From: Tridacna crocea
Lineage: Eukaryota; Mollusca; Bivalvia; Cardiida; Cardiidae
DNA length: 64,000 nucleotides
Direction of reading: 5' to 3'
Assembly: GCA_943736015.1 (NCBI GenBank)
Contig: OX031057.1
Coordinates: forward strand, 39,022,501 to 39,086,500
Below the pieces are notes generated by a model, which worked only from the letters and a program-made list of their open reading frames with translations, was not told the origin of the DNA and did not search any database. The translations under genes and the position numbers were made by a program. Positions 35,068 through 46,296 of this stretch are shown in pieces (position 1 is the first letter of the stretch; each line of letters starts with the position of its first letter).

Positions 35068-35666
35068 ATTTCTGTAGTATTTGTCGAAGACAATACCACT
35101 ATGATTTCAAGATTGAATTTCGATAACCGTGTATCTTATTTTGTGCAAAGCCGAAGGAAATAAACCCAGTTAAACTCATTTTTTTCTCAGGCAAATGAGT
35201 TTTTCGGTGGCACTCGGATATGCAATTTGAAATGGAATATTAAAATACATTGGGCGAAGCCATCGATCATTGAGATACTTATTTTTGATTGAAAATAGCT
35301 TCTCTCGCTCATATCCTTTTTATTTGGTCCAGTGATACAAAGTTGCCAACTGACTCTGGGCTTTTTCGTTCCAAAACCAATTCGTTCCATGGCTTGTTCG
35401 TCCTATGATTGCGCGCTACTCCATTTGATTGCTCATGAATATTTATAGATCGAAGTAATTGATTGTAATATTGGAAATTAAATGTAAAAAGGCAAAGATA
35501 TTTCAAAATTATAGTTTTAAGGTACATGAGTACTCTCCCTTCAACCGATAAGGTAGTCATTTGCTTAGTTGGTTGACTATTAAGCCAATATTTGAACAAT
35601 ATGTCTTTTTTTCTTTCAAACTGTTACTTCCACACAATGGGTCTCCTTGACAAATACCACTTCAGC
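35068..35666. mobile_element. Insertion specific to unit 4, about 600 bp
   Basis: Unit 1 runs straight from CCACAATTTTTT into CAAACGGCTTTC (4670-4690); unit 4 has about 620 bp between the same words. Its ends GTAGTATTTGTCGA and TTGACAAATACCAC are inverted repeats of about 14 bp. The left part recurs at 33719. No coding frame was recognised; target duplication is unclear. Confidence 0.55.
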
Positions 35667-36029
35667 GTTCTCAACGCCTTGATTTTCAAATGGCTTTCTT
35701 TCTAAGGGTAGTTAAAACTCGAGGACTGTGTTGCAATGAGTTGAGACATTCATTTTGTAGTCTGCAAATGTCTTCAATTTGGAAAGGTCTAATTCTTGTC
35801 GTTTAGTTGTGAGAAGAGATGTACTATTAATTAGTCGGCAAATATAGGGTACATTAGAAAAAAAGAAAAAAAACATCTTATTTCTAAATTCCTATAAGAC
35901 ATGGAAAAAAAAAGCAGTGTGACGAATCCGCGTGACTTTTTTATGCAATCCATGGTTCGTGTCAGGTAATACTTTTACTTATATTTAGTTCGCTACTGAA
36001 AGGACTCATACGAGGTATAGCGTAAAAGC

Positions 36030-36256
36030 TTAACCTTTCCCAAACAAGCGCTTATTTTTACGTGTCTGCAGTACAAGTCTTTTGAAAACACTGTTGGAAA
36101 AAGAGAAATTGCTCGTCACGAGCAATTTCTTCTTTTTCCACAGTGTTTTCTGCCCGTTCGGATAATTTTCTTCCATTGTTATAAAAATTAAAATTGTCGT
36201 CTTCGAACTCTTTCAGTTTGGAAGAGTCCAAAATTTGTCGTTTGGGAAAGGGTCAA
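36030..36256. mobile_element. TTAA MITE, GCTCGTCACGAGC subfamily
   Basis: TTAACCTTTCCCAAACAAGC to GTCGTTTGGGAAAGGGTCAA. The palindrome core is GCTCGTCACGAGC instead of GCTGGTAACCAGC: both arms changed together, so the stem is preserved. The array homology ends inside it. Confidence 0.85.
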
Positions 36257-36857
36257 TTTTCATATCTTTTATGGTGTTCAACGGGATGACCAAGTTATTT
36301 TGTTTCCGAGAAAAGCTTTCCATAAGATTTTTTTCGAACTCGGCTTGTAATGCCAGTGTTCAAGTCTATCGCAAAATCTTTTGGGCAAACATGTCTAGGA
36401 AAATAAAAGGTACTGTACCAAGCATTGTCTTCTTCTCCCACAATTATTCCCAAAGAAACTTATCTCAGAGTCAGTGATAGACTATGGTAGAAAGTGAGTT
36501 ATTCCAAATCGACCAGGTTGTTTCAGCAGTTCCCAAAATTGAAGAGATTTGCGGTGAACAAAGTGGGTGTGTCTAAAATGATTAGATTTGTTTGTAGGCG
36601 AACAGATATATAATCAATTACTGATAGTACTGAAGGCCAGGAAATTGAGGATACGAAACAATACAAGAGGTCAATTTTAATTAATAAAAACAGGTAGACG
36701 GACAGGGATACAAGCAGATTCCACTAAGCCCCTGGAATTCTTGGTTTTAACAGGAAATTTTGAACTGATACAAGAAAGCACCAGCCAGAAACTAATTAAG
36801 CCAGAGCTAGGCATGTGCTGACACTTATGGAGTGCTTGATAATGGCTTAGAATACTT
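36257..36857. other. Intergenic, nothing recognised
   Basis: AT-rich, short chance frames only. Confidence 0.4.
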
Positions 36858-37137
36858 CACGGCGGGGAATCACGTGACACAACAACAACAACAATGACCG
36901 ACATTTGAAGAAATTGATAATTTGTTTGCTCGTCAATAACTTTTTTACCAGGTTTTGTTTAAAAAATCTAACACATCAAGCAAATCCCTGGAATCCCTCC
37001 GCCTTCTCTGCTTCAAACCAAATTCCAATCGGTCACGTATTAACGGAATTATTGAAGAATTTCTTACCTGAAGTCGGGGAATTTCTTCAAATGTCGGTCA
37101 TTGTTGTTGATGTTGTGTCACGTGATTCCCCGCCGTG
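36858..37137. mobile_element. MITE with 58-bp terminal inverted repeats
   Basis: Left end CACGGCGGGGAATCACGTGA (36858 on) and its complement ending at 37137. The arms (36858-36915 and 37080-37137) match over about 58 bp with one visible mismatch. The direct repeat TAGAATACTT flanks it at 36848-36857 and 37138-37147. A 9-10 bp target duplication and long inverted repeats are typical of Mutator-like elements. The 160-bp interior has no transposase. Confidence 0.9.
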
Positions 37138-38306
37138 TAGAATACTTAGTAATTCGTCGTGCTTGTAAACAATCTTAAGTCAAAATTGAACTATTCAATC
37201 GGTGCAATACCAACTTTGGTTATCTAAATTTTCTAAAAACATGTGAAGTCCTGAATGACGTTATTTTTCACGTTTATGAGTCTATTAACAGTAGCATATT
37301 TTTTCCCAAAATTTATCCTAATCAAATGACAAGTGTCTTTATTGTCAATTACGTCGCACAGTAGATTGTATACATGTATTAAAAATGTTTTATCACTATT
37401 TTAATTGCCAAATCAACTACCTCTATTTAATTTCCATTGATGACCTACATGAAATTAGTAATCACTTCATGAGAGATTATAGGACCAACATATAATTACA
37501 ATTAAAAACTGAGATTTATAAGCAACTTTTACAGATGATAAATTAAGGTGCTTCATCAGAAGCAAAATTTAACATGGTGTTAGCCGAAAGAGCCTTGAAA
37601 AACATTGTGGTTTTGTCTCAAAATCAGGATGCTCTGTGGACAACACGCTTTTTAAATCAGCCTGGCTAGTGTAACGTAATTTTGAGAGAGAGAGAGAGAG
37701 AAAATATGCTGTTTGAAAGATATTTGTAGCTTGCACTAGTCAGTATGCCTCCAATCCCCAGATTTTCAGAATTATCAACATTGAAAGTACCTTGCAGCTA
37801 AAATTATGATTTTATCAGTGGAATATAGTTCAGTTGGTAGCGACGTACACTTTAAGAGTCCACAAACTCGGTCAATTTCTTATTGAGGATTGATGACAGG
37901 TATTGTGATAGGGTAAAATTCTCTCTCATCACATACTAAACATACAGGTCTCTGAAATCTAAGTCCTTTGAATCTCTGTAAATAAGTTTTCTGTTGGTTT
38001 TTTTCAAAAATCTCCCTTAACCAAAAGACTTTTTTTTTTCTGGAAAAAAAAAGTTGAAAGCAGTTGCAGAAGACAAATCAAATGTTAATAAAAAAAAAGT
38101 AACATTCGTCTTTCAAATGCTAGTAAATATTGTGGGAAAAGGAGGAAATGCTGGAAAAGGGTTTCAATATACAGTAACCAGAGATGTGATTCAATAAAAA
38201 ACACTTTATGGGATCGAACTAGTGACTTCACGATCGACGGCTGGGCATGAATCTCGTATTGGGTGATGAAAAATGTACAAGTAGGAAAGGGTAGGAAAAT
38301 ATACTA
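37138..38306. other. Intergenic with small repeats, no gene
   Basis: A short (GA)n lies at about 37685-37702 and a lone half-palindrome GTGGGAAAAGGAGGAAATGCTGG near 38131. No gene seen. Confidence 0.4.
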
Positions 38307-38318
38307 GAGGGAGAGGGG

Positions 38319-38384
<66 letters not shown>
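38307..38384. repeat. (GA)n microsatellite
   Basis: About 75 bp of almost pure GA. The minus-strand Ser-Leu-rich frame through it is an artefact. Confidence 0.97.
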
Positions 38385-38387
<3 letters not shown>

Positions 38388-39454
38388 AAAAAAAAAATCT
38401 TCATACAATAAATCAAAATAATGGGCATATATGAATATAAAAAAAATACATTAAATGACAAGCGAACCACCACAGAAAAAAAATATAAGCATTTATTTGG
38501 TTTCAAATCAAAGTCAATCAAATACTTATTTTAAGAATCACACTGGTGTAATCTATTTGTGACAGGTGTAAAAGGTGTGCAATACATCCTATCAGTGTGA
38601 AATTGGCAGTTATAAACAATGGCAAAACTACCAAATAACTCTTGGATAAAGGTAACTTATACACATAATGTACGTACTAAAGACATGGAAGTTTCAAAAA
38701 TATTTTTATAGATAACTTGAATAACGATATGGATGAAATTTGATGTTGGGGTCGATTTCTTTAAGATTTTATTTGGGGACGATTTCACCAGATTTCTCCG
38801 GAGAAATCGTCTCCAAGCAGTTTCGGGGCGATTTTTCCTGGGGCCGATTTCTGCGGTAGTCGGAAATTGCTATCACAACAGAGGCTGTTACGCAGAGAAG
38901 TGGACACACTAGTGGGAAATAGTTGATTTTTGTCGGTGTAGAAAGCACCACAGTCAAAGTACCCTAGATTTAGTCGATATACATAGGAAAAAGTGATAAA
39001 CGTAACACGGGCCAATATCCTATATGTACATGTACTTTGCTTTATTTACAATCGCATTTCAGCGGAGACGCGTTTTGTGACGCATATGTTCCAATGTCAA
39101 CACAACGCTATAGATATTAACCGTATAGCGCGTAGGAATACACAACTGCCGGATAAAGCTATGTTTATAAAGTTACCCCTTTATTAGGTCAATATTAATG
39201 ACGAAAACGGGATAAAAAACACACACTCGTCAGTTATTTAAGGGTATAATACCTTTGTAATTCCATGGCATTTTGCAGATGAAAGCTTCGAGGGAAACTA
39301 ATTGTTTTGGCGGACTCGGCGATATCGAGTGGACACACCGTTCAACATTTTGTCTGAAAGTAGTCCGGAAAAGGCAGCTTACGATCCCTATAGGCAAGGG
39401 AATCCCTTGAGAGGGATTGCCTGGCCTAATAATAATATATTCCCCAGGTTTGTC
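38385..39454. other. Intergenic, G/T-rich motif cluster
   Basis: Around 38745-38850, GGGGNCGATTTCT-type words recur four to five times on both strands, including TTTCTCCGGAGAAAT (a 14-bp palindrome). No gene recognised. Confidence 0.4.
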
Positions 39455-39650
39455 ATCCATTATCCTGCTGAATAACTAAAATAGTTCGATGGTAAAACCC
39501 CAAATATTGCCAAAATTTCCTAGTTATTTTAAGGGAATAGTATCTCCTCATCGGCCAGTGTAGATCCAAGATCAGACTGCACGTTCTGTAGGTTCTGATC
39601 TTGATCTATACTTTACCCAAAAGGTTAGGGAGTCGCGCTTAGCACCCTGC
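39455..39650. mobile_element. Degraded GATCAGACTGCACG-hairpin MITE
   Basis: TTATCCTGCTGAATAACTAA at the left, hairpin GATCAGACTGCACG/GGTTCTGATC near 39569-39602, and CTTAGCACCCTGCGGC at the right. No clear TTAA ends remain. Confidence 0.6.
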
Positions 39651-39815
39651 GGCAAAAAACTCCTTGGAATTGTTCGGTAAAAGGCTTGGTCGCGTTTTGT
39701 GCCAGTAATCCTGAAACTGTAAGGTACTATATTTTTCATTGGAGAATTACACGCCTGGTTAAAAAGATACAGGTACAGCACGTTTGTGTCATTTCTGCCT
39801 ACGCCCGCCTTTAAG

Positions 39816-40349
39816 CATCTTCGCAAACCAAAGATACTAACTCCACTTTGTTCGTTATGTACCTTGGCCGCTCGCCTCGTTAAAAATCGAAACACCCGCT
39901 GCGCCACCTGTCGAATATCACGAATTGCGTAACCTTTGCTGATGTTATTTCTGACAAATCAAAATGCTCGTAATAAAATTGGTTGGTTATGCATCAAATA
40001 TGGCTGCGCTTTCGGATTCATCACACCAAAACAAGACGAACAGACGCAATCATTTGGCTATGGAATCCGTCCTAATACTTCACATAATTGATCGTAAACA
40101 AAAAAAAAAACTCACTAAATATCGATCGTCTACTCTTTTTTGGCAAATTTCGTCACAAACACAACTTTCGTTTTTGATGGGCGCCGCCATTATTGTTTTC
40201 TGTTTTGCGAAAGATTTCTTGTTACGGATGGTTTGATTGGACGCGATGGGTTTTGATCGCATCCAATGAAAAGGCGCAGCGGGAGCTTCGATTTTTAAAG
40301 AGGCGAGCGGCCAAGGGTACTACCCTAGTATCCTTGGCTTGCGAAGATG
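39816..40349. mobile_element. 534-bp CATCTTCGC-terminal transposon with 9-bp target repeat
   Basis: Ends CATCTTCGCAAACCAAAGAT and ATCCTTGGCTTGCGAAGATG; the inverted arms run on for about 90 bp (GGCCGCTCGCCTC, AAAAATCGAA, CCCGCTGCGCC). The direct repeat GCCTTTAAG stands at 39807-39815 and 40350-40358. A 9-bp duplication fits a Mutator-like transposase. No transposase frame, so non-autonomous. Confidence 0.88.
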
Positions 40350-40815
40350 GCCTTTAAGAAACCAAATGTTCAAGTTACATGTATGTCACATTTTGACAAA
40401 CCCGACACAAAATTGACTTTGTTACAATTCCATCTCTCTGGGTAAAAACTGGGAAGTGACGCAAGTAGTATTCGTGAGTGGCATCATGAGCCTCGAACCA
40501 ACTACAGTCTTGGAACATTTGGGAAATCTCGGGTGATGGGAGCCATCAAATCCCTCGGCTGTATCTGGTGGATTGATATGAACCAGATCGATACAAATTG
40601 TCGCCCAGAAATACGCCGGTTTACTGTTCTGAAAATTGTAAGGCTCCTCCTCAAAAAGAAAACTTTGGTTTCAATTTTCTATCGAAATCCTAACTATATT
40701 TCAGTCGACAAACAGTACGAGCATTCATTTTTTTAATGTAGTTTATCAATTCTGATTGAAGGTTTCACCGACAGATAGAAAGATGTGAATAACTTCATCG
40801 AAGTTGTTTATTTAT

Positions 40816-41000
40816 TTCATGCCTTCCGGTAGGATATCGAGAAATAGCAGTGAAAATATTTTTCGATCTTACATTGGTACCACCAGTGAAAATACCGATT
40901 TTCACGTTCTTGTTGCCTAGGTAAATTGCGCGTGCCTAACAACCAGATGGGAAATATGACGTCATATACCTTATATTTCTCGCGCTTGACGTAACGTTGC
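40816..41000. repeat. TTTCCGGTAGGATATCGAG repeat, copy 1
   Basis: Contains CGGTAGGATATCGAGAAATA, TTTTCGATCTTACATTGGTA and ATATGACGTCATATACCTTA. Recurs at 59122-59305 and 60478-60593. Confidence 0.8.
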
Positions 41001-41099
41001 TATGCGGAAGGGGTACGCCACGGGGAATAAGGGAAAAGAACTGTACTGAATTTTGATAAAGCTCCTCCCAGAAAGGGTTAAAAGCATGAAATAAATAGA

Positions 41100-41254
41100 A
41101 TATTTGTTTTTTTCGGTGAAAGATCGAAATTTATTTCATCTCGTGAACACCATCGGTAATATTTTCACTCGTGGCTGCGCCACTTGTGAAAATATTACCG
41201 ATGGTGTCCACTGGATGAAATAAATTTCGATCTTTCACCGAAAAAAACAAATAT
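41100..41254. repeat. Long near-perfect foldback
   Basis: The arm TATTTG(T)7CGGTGAAAGATCG then AAATTTATTTCAT is matched by its complement ending at 41254. The inner part ACACCATCGGTAATATTTTC also pairs with GAAAATATTACCGATGGTGT, leaving a loop of about 20 bp. Its outer arm word also starts the repeat at 59103. Confidence 0.9.
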
Positions 41255-42456
41255 CCTTTATGTCATTGCTAAACGATTGGCGCCGCCATGTTTAAGATCG
41301 CGTGACTGGCAGTTCAAATGGAAACGACAATTATACGGACGAGGTTAAATGTAGGTACGGAATAGGCCGAGTTGTGACGATTGAGTCATGGAAATCCCGT
41401 GTAGCTGTATATTCTTTCTGAAAGTAGAAAACGCTCTTTAGTGAGATTTACTAGTCGTGGACCTCGCCTGTAATTTGCCACTCTTAGCATGACTTCCCTT
41501 AAATGAATAAATGAAGTTTTATGGCCCGTCGACATCAATGGTCATAATTATTCTGCACACTTATAAGGAATACAATGCCCTCCCTGAATAAAAACTTAGT
41601 TTACAGCCTAAATACCCTTGGGGAATTCTCTGTGCAAGTTGAATGATCAGACAGACGTTGAAACTGCACAATAAATAGCGCAGTAGGACAGGGCAGTAAA
41701 CAAGCCAAATTGTATTACATTAGGATATTCCGTATTTTACACAAATAGTTTTCAGTGTTGTCTGCAGCAAATTCGTGCAGGATAAATCTAATTTGTTTCC
41801 ATCTGGAGAAATCTGGAGAAAGATATCCTGATGGCTCTGATCTTTGAATTTCTTTGGTAACCAAGATTGGCTTGCCATTGTGTTCTGTCCGATCTTCGCC
41901 TGATATTCTCCGATACCAAAGAGTGATATTATTTTGCAATAGCTTTATGTGTTGCTTAATTATACATACATGTATGTAGAAATCAAAAGTTTGTGGTTGT
42001 AAATGTTGCTGCTCCTGATGATGATGACCCTGTTGTGGTAGATAATATTGAAAGTGATGATGATGGTTTTATTTTCTTCTCTCACTCTCTTCTATTGTTA
42101 TTACATGTCATTAGTTTGATGAGTTAGCTCTTCTATTATTAATTTAGTTCGGTGCTAGTTTTCGTGTTGTCCATTTGTTTCCCGATACTGCATGTTCGAA
42201 AGGATTTCATACTATCCAAAGAAAGTAATTCATGCCAAACGTCAACTGTGAATGCATGGTTTTGTAAATGATAGTCCCTCATGTATTTATAAAGCAGGTT
42301 AGCTGTTATACCCCATATCAAAGTAAGTGTTGCGCTCTATATTCTGAAATTCAAAATAAAGTAAGGCTCAAAGTCAGCATTATCGAGAGTCAGACGTGGA
42401 AAAAAGATCATTAAAATAAAACTGACAACAGCTGCCAAAACTAAACAAAGCGGGTG
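41255..42456. other. Intergenic, no gene recognised
   Basis: Only short chance frames; a GATGATGA-type stretch lies near 42017-42065. Confidence 0.4.
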
Positions 42457-42668
42457 TTAACCCCCAGGCTGCTAATCGCGACTCACTGACCTTTTGCGGA
42501 CAGTGTAGATCAAGATCAGACTGCACAGAACGTGCAGTCTGATCTTGGATCTACACTGTCCCATATTGAGATTTCATTCCCAAAAACACAACTTTAAAAT
42601 AACAATATTTGGGGTTGTACTATCAAATTAAAAATTCCATTTTAGCTATATAGCAGGATATGGGTTAA
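42457..42668. mobile_element. Complete TTAA MITE, GATCAGACTGCACG-hairpin family
   Basis: TTAACCCCCAGGCTGCTAAT to AGCAGGATATGGGTTAA, TTAA at both ends. The near-perfect hairpin AGATCAAGATCAGACTGCAC/GTGCAGTCTGATCTTGGATC is central. Confidence 0.88.
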
Positions 42669-44366
42669 AGTATGCCTATCTACAAAGCAATTTGTCTTTT
42701 CTTCAACTGGTCATTTATTTCGTTTTAAATTTATCCAATAATATAATTATGGACGGAATAAAAGGTAAATGCATCCCCACTTGTTGTCTTTTCCCGCCCC
42801 TCAGTCTTTTTTCACTGGGTTGGGTGCAGTGTTTGCTATCCAAAATATTATGATATGTGAGGGACAGCTTTCCGCAAAAGCATGTAACTATAACTATCCA
42901 AGGTTACTTGCGTCAATTAAAAAAAGACTCATAACGAAAACTTCTTTTAACTTCTTTACAAATGAACGTTTCAAGCGTAAATTTTGAAAGCGATCCTCTA
43001 GGGTCCCGGATAACACCATCTTTTTTTGAGACCGTATCTGAACTGAACAGGAAATTGATACAGTCAAATCAGGCTTATTGCGCTAATATCACTTACTTCT
43101 GTATCAAAAGAAAGATTTTCTTTTTCTAAAATCATCTAGGGGATACCTACAGTTTACATCAAATGAACAGAAAAAAGTTACTTACAGAACGAAAGAAGAC
43201 ATCCCTATACAAAACAGACGGTCAAATGGTTAACCGGCAACCCAACCACCCGCTGTGTTTTCTTGCCCGGGATTATGATCATGCTAGATCCATGCCTTAG
43301 AATGCATTCGCAGTGCTTAGGGGAACTAGCTTTCGAAATCATTTAATTAATAGGTACAACATCTCTTCTTAAATTGGGTCCTCGGGTACTTATCGCTACA
43401 TGTACATGCATGTATGTAAATCACCCTTTTGGTTCATCTAATCAGGTGACGGTCTCCTTCTTCGTAGAATTTTTGGTTCCATAGGTCCAAGGTATACATG
43501 AACTCTGCAATCAAGTTCCTTGTTATTATGTGCGTTCTTATGTTTTATTACGTGTACCCAGAAATAATTTTTGTAAGTTAAAAAGAATAATAATAATCCT
43601 GGCAGTAAATGGAAAGGGCACTGATTTAGTTTGATAAAGATACAAAACTACCTATCCAACAAACACACGCACACCCCTTACGATTTGAAGATGAGTGAAA
43701 AGCACACGAAAGCAAAGATACCGTGATTATAGAGATGTCTTTCATGTAAAACGTGAAACCACACTCCCTCCTAATGTCAATTCAGTTCCACTGAATTAAA
43801 ATGTTTTGAACTACGTGTCAACACATTTTCTTTGAAGGAGGTACTTTTCTTCAGCGTCCAACTCGTATCTCTACGTTTTTCTGACTGCATAATCTCTCTA
43901 AGCAGGTTTAAACCTTTTCAATTTGTGCTATGCAATTGCCGTAATACAGGAGTTTTTTTCAAAGCAACCCACTGGCATCCCTATGTTTGACTCACCTCGC
44001 CGTCTTTCATACTAGGTCACAACATTTCTGGTTCGTTCTACGCAACATTATCTTTTGTTACACGTTTTCGTTTTCCACGCTAAGAAGGTAGTCATGTAAA
44101 CACAAAAATTACTCTTCGTGTATTTTATTCGACTTAGAAGGTTTTAAGGATCCAACTTTTGGAAGTCGTAGTTACTTTTAATAAATACGCTATGACTCCA
44201 GCTCATATGATGCTCATTACGTCCCAATACCACTTACAAACCACTGAAGCCACGTCTCATTTTGGGTGAAGAGAGACGGAATTGTAGAAACTTTGTTCTT
44301 CCCGCAGTAAATTATATTTACCGTGAGAAATAATTCTAGCTACTGAGGTATGTCATTCTTTGTGTC
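42669..44366. other. Longest repeat-poor stretch, no gene recognised
   Basis: About 1.7 kb with little sign of MITEs. No long frame on either strand, no tRNA- or snRNA-like fold recognised. It could hold UTR or regulatory DNA; sequence alone does not say. Confidence 0.4.
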
Positions 44367-44594
44367 TTAACCCTTTACTTCATAGATACTCATTTCTACG
44401 CATTGCTAGTTGGAACCTTTGAAAACATTGTGGCAAAAGGTGAAATTGCTCGTGACGAGCGATTTCACCTTTTGCCACAATGTTTTCTATGCTATCAATA
44501 GGTGTCATATACACATAAGAAACAGCTTCATCCTTGCAGTTATTTAGGGTCATTTAGAGATACCATAGAAATGCTTTATGGGGTAAAGGGTTAA
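44367..44594. mobile_element. TTAA MITE, GTGGCAAAAGGTGAAATTGC subfamily, copy 1
   Basis: TTAACCCTTTACTTCATAGA to ATGGGGTAAAGGGTTAA. The central palindrome is GTGGCAAAAGGTGAAATTGC around CTCGTGACGAG. Both ends read TTAACCCTTTAC on the inward strand. Sister copy at 53754-53982 in opposite orientation. Confidence 0.9.
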
Positions 44595-44867
44595 CTCTTA
44601 AAAAAACTGCCAAAATTTAAGACTTCTCGAAATCAAAGCTACATGCAGAGGACAACTTTAATGTGGCTCAAATAATGGGATACGTTTTCGAAATGGTATA
44701 AAATTTGCTGGAAAATAGTAAAATTCTTGCAAAAGGAGATAATGATGGTAACCTGTTTTGTCTACTTTATCCACAATGTTTACAATGGTCCTCTTCCACA
44801 GGGTAATTAAACTTTTTGGGTGACTGGTCTATGATGAGGCGCCAGTTGTAGTCGTCTGCTTATATGT

Positions 44868-45053
44868 CAGGCCCGTAGGAACAGGGGGGGGCTGGGGGGG
44901 GGAGGGCTCAGCCCCCCCCCCCCCCAATAATTTTGAAAATCATAGTAACTAGAAGATGAGTTTTTAGCGCAATGCAACAACAACGCAAAAAATCTCAATA
45001 TTTCGAAGTTAGCCCCCCCCCCCCCCCATCTTGAAATGCTTCCTACGTGGCTG
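44868..45053. mobile_element. Short MITE with poly-G/poly-C arms
   Basis: CAGGCCCGTAGGAACAGGGG at the left and TTCCTACGTGGCTG at the right form inverted ends; long G and C runs pair inside. The direct repeat TATGT lies at 44863-44867 and 45054-45058. Confidence 0.7.
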
Positions 45054-45058
45054 TATGT

Positions 45059-45850
45059 GAGTCTGTACAGTGAAAAGGAAACCAATCAAATAAGATTTGT
45101 CAATCTTGTAGTCTCGATGACAGATCGCTACAAGCTCGGTGTATGGTCTGTGTTATGTTTGAGAGGGAAATCACCAGATGTCAATGTTTGAAGTGTTTCT
45201 GTAACCTTAATGAACTAAAAAGTTCTATCCTCCCACGTTCTTGCACAGAGGGAGAACTATGGACGACAGTCATCAAGGGTGACGATCAACTTATTTTAGA
45301 CAGATATTTGAGGCCGAAATTTATAATAAGGTGACGAAGAGAGTAGAAAAAGATCAGACTACACCGACATATATCCTGATGTTGTTCTACACTTTGTATT
45401 AAAAACACAACACTATTTTTACAGGCTTTCATATATATATGCAGGGAGTGTCTTTGGGGAAACAGTGCAGCGGAAGTTAGAATTTTCAAAGGGGTCTAGA
45501 TTCAGTATTCTCACAGGAGAAAGTCTCGTAATAGCCTCACAATAGTTCTACTAATGGAGAGTCTCGTTTAAGAGTATGACTTTTCGACGAAACTTCCCCT
45601 TTTTGGCAAGTAGCACTTCAATGAAATTCTTGTAAATTCCTGCTAGTTGGTGGAAGATACCAAAGAGGGGGCAGTCTCATTCACGTGTATGACCTGCAGT
45701 GGAAAACTTGCAGTATGAGGGAAACCTCATTCTGGAGCATGACGTCTTGAAGTAGGCTAGAATATGGGCGAAAAGTCTCGCTTTACTGATTATCGACATA
45801 TAATGTCTGACATCAGTATCTCAAACAAGACATTTCTTGTTATGTACCCT
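45059..45850. other. Intergenic, no gene recognised
   Basis: Short frames only; phrases such as GTCTCGTTTAAGAGTATGAC and TCTCATTCACGTGTATGAC suggest a degenerate repeat of about 60 bp at 45530-45780. Confidence 0.4.
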
Positions 45851-46057
45851 TTAACGCACAATCCCGACTTTTAACGACCCATGGAAAGAAGGCTTTTGGA
45901 AAACATTGTGGGAAAAGTAGAAAATGCCGGTTAACAGCATTTTCTCCTATTTCCACTCTTGCAGAAATAAATAAAATCACTTGAGCCAAAATGTGTTGTC
46001 TGTGAAAGCTTTTGAATATGGACGAGTCTAAGATGTTGTTGTCTGGTAGAGGGTTAA
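45851..46057. mobile_element. TTAA MITE, right arm shortened
   Basis: TTAACGCACAATCCCGACTT to GTCTGGTAGAGGGTTAA. Confidence 0.82.
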
Positions 46058-46068
46058 GTGTTTACAAT

Positions 46069-46296
46069 TTAACCTTTTCCCAAACAATCCCTTGTTTTAC
46101 GGCTCTAAGGTACAGGCCTTTTGAAAACAATGTGGGAAAAGGAGAAAATGCTGGTAACCAGCATTTTCTCCTTTTCCCACGATGTTTTCTACACTTCTAG
46201 AAACAAATTTCAACCAACGAGTTAAGTTAAATTTGTCGTTTGCTAATGCTTTGAATTTGGACCAGTCTAAAATTTTGTCGTTTGGCAAAGAGTTAA
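46069..46296. mobile_element. Complete TTAA MITE
   Basis: TTAACCTTTTCCCAAACAAT to GTCGTTTGGCAAAGAGTTAA; 48-bp palindrome around GCTGGTAACCAGC. Sits 11 bp from the previous one, so two insertions are nearly adjacent. Confidence 0.9.

Larger units (their letters stand above)
1..36105. repeat. Four-unit tandem segmental duplication, 7-10 kb per unit
   Basis: The window start matches position 10328, and the same series of segments recurs from about 19119 and 29155, so the units are 1-10327, 10328-19118, 19119-29154 and 29155 to about 36105. Start-codon spacing is 10327, 10121 and 9382 bp. Units 1 and 2 differ by scattered substitutions and a few indels; unit 4 is more diverged. Each unit has one three-exon gene followed by a non-coding stretch of MITEs, a SINE and foldbacks. 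Units 2 and 3 lack the segment equivalent to about 4040-5440. Homology of unit 4 to unit 1 stops near 36105 inside a TTAA MITE (compare 5024-5106 with 36030-36120), so the array may end at, or have been broken in, a repeat. Unit 1 is cut by the window edge, so more copies may lie upstream. Confidence 0.95.

Noticed and set aside
36905..37168. 87-aa frame
   Set aside because: It runs through the 36858-37137 MITE and uses its inverted arm as coding sequence.
38228..38521. Ser/Leu-rich frame
   Set aside because: Read through a GA microsatellite.
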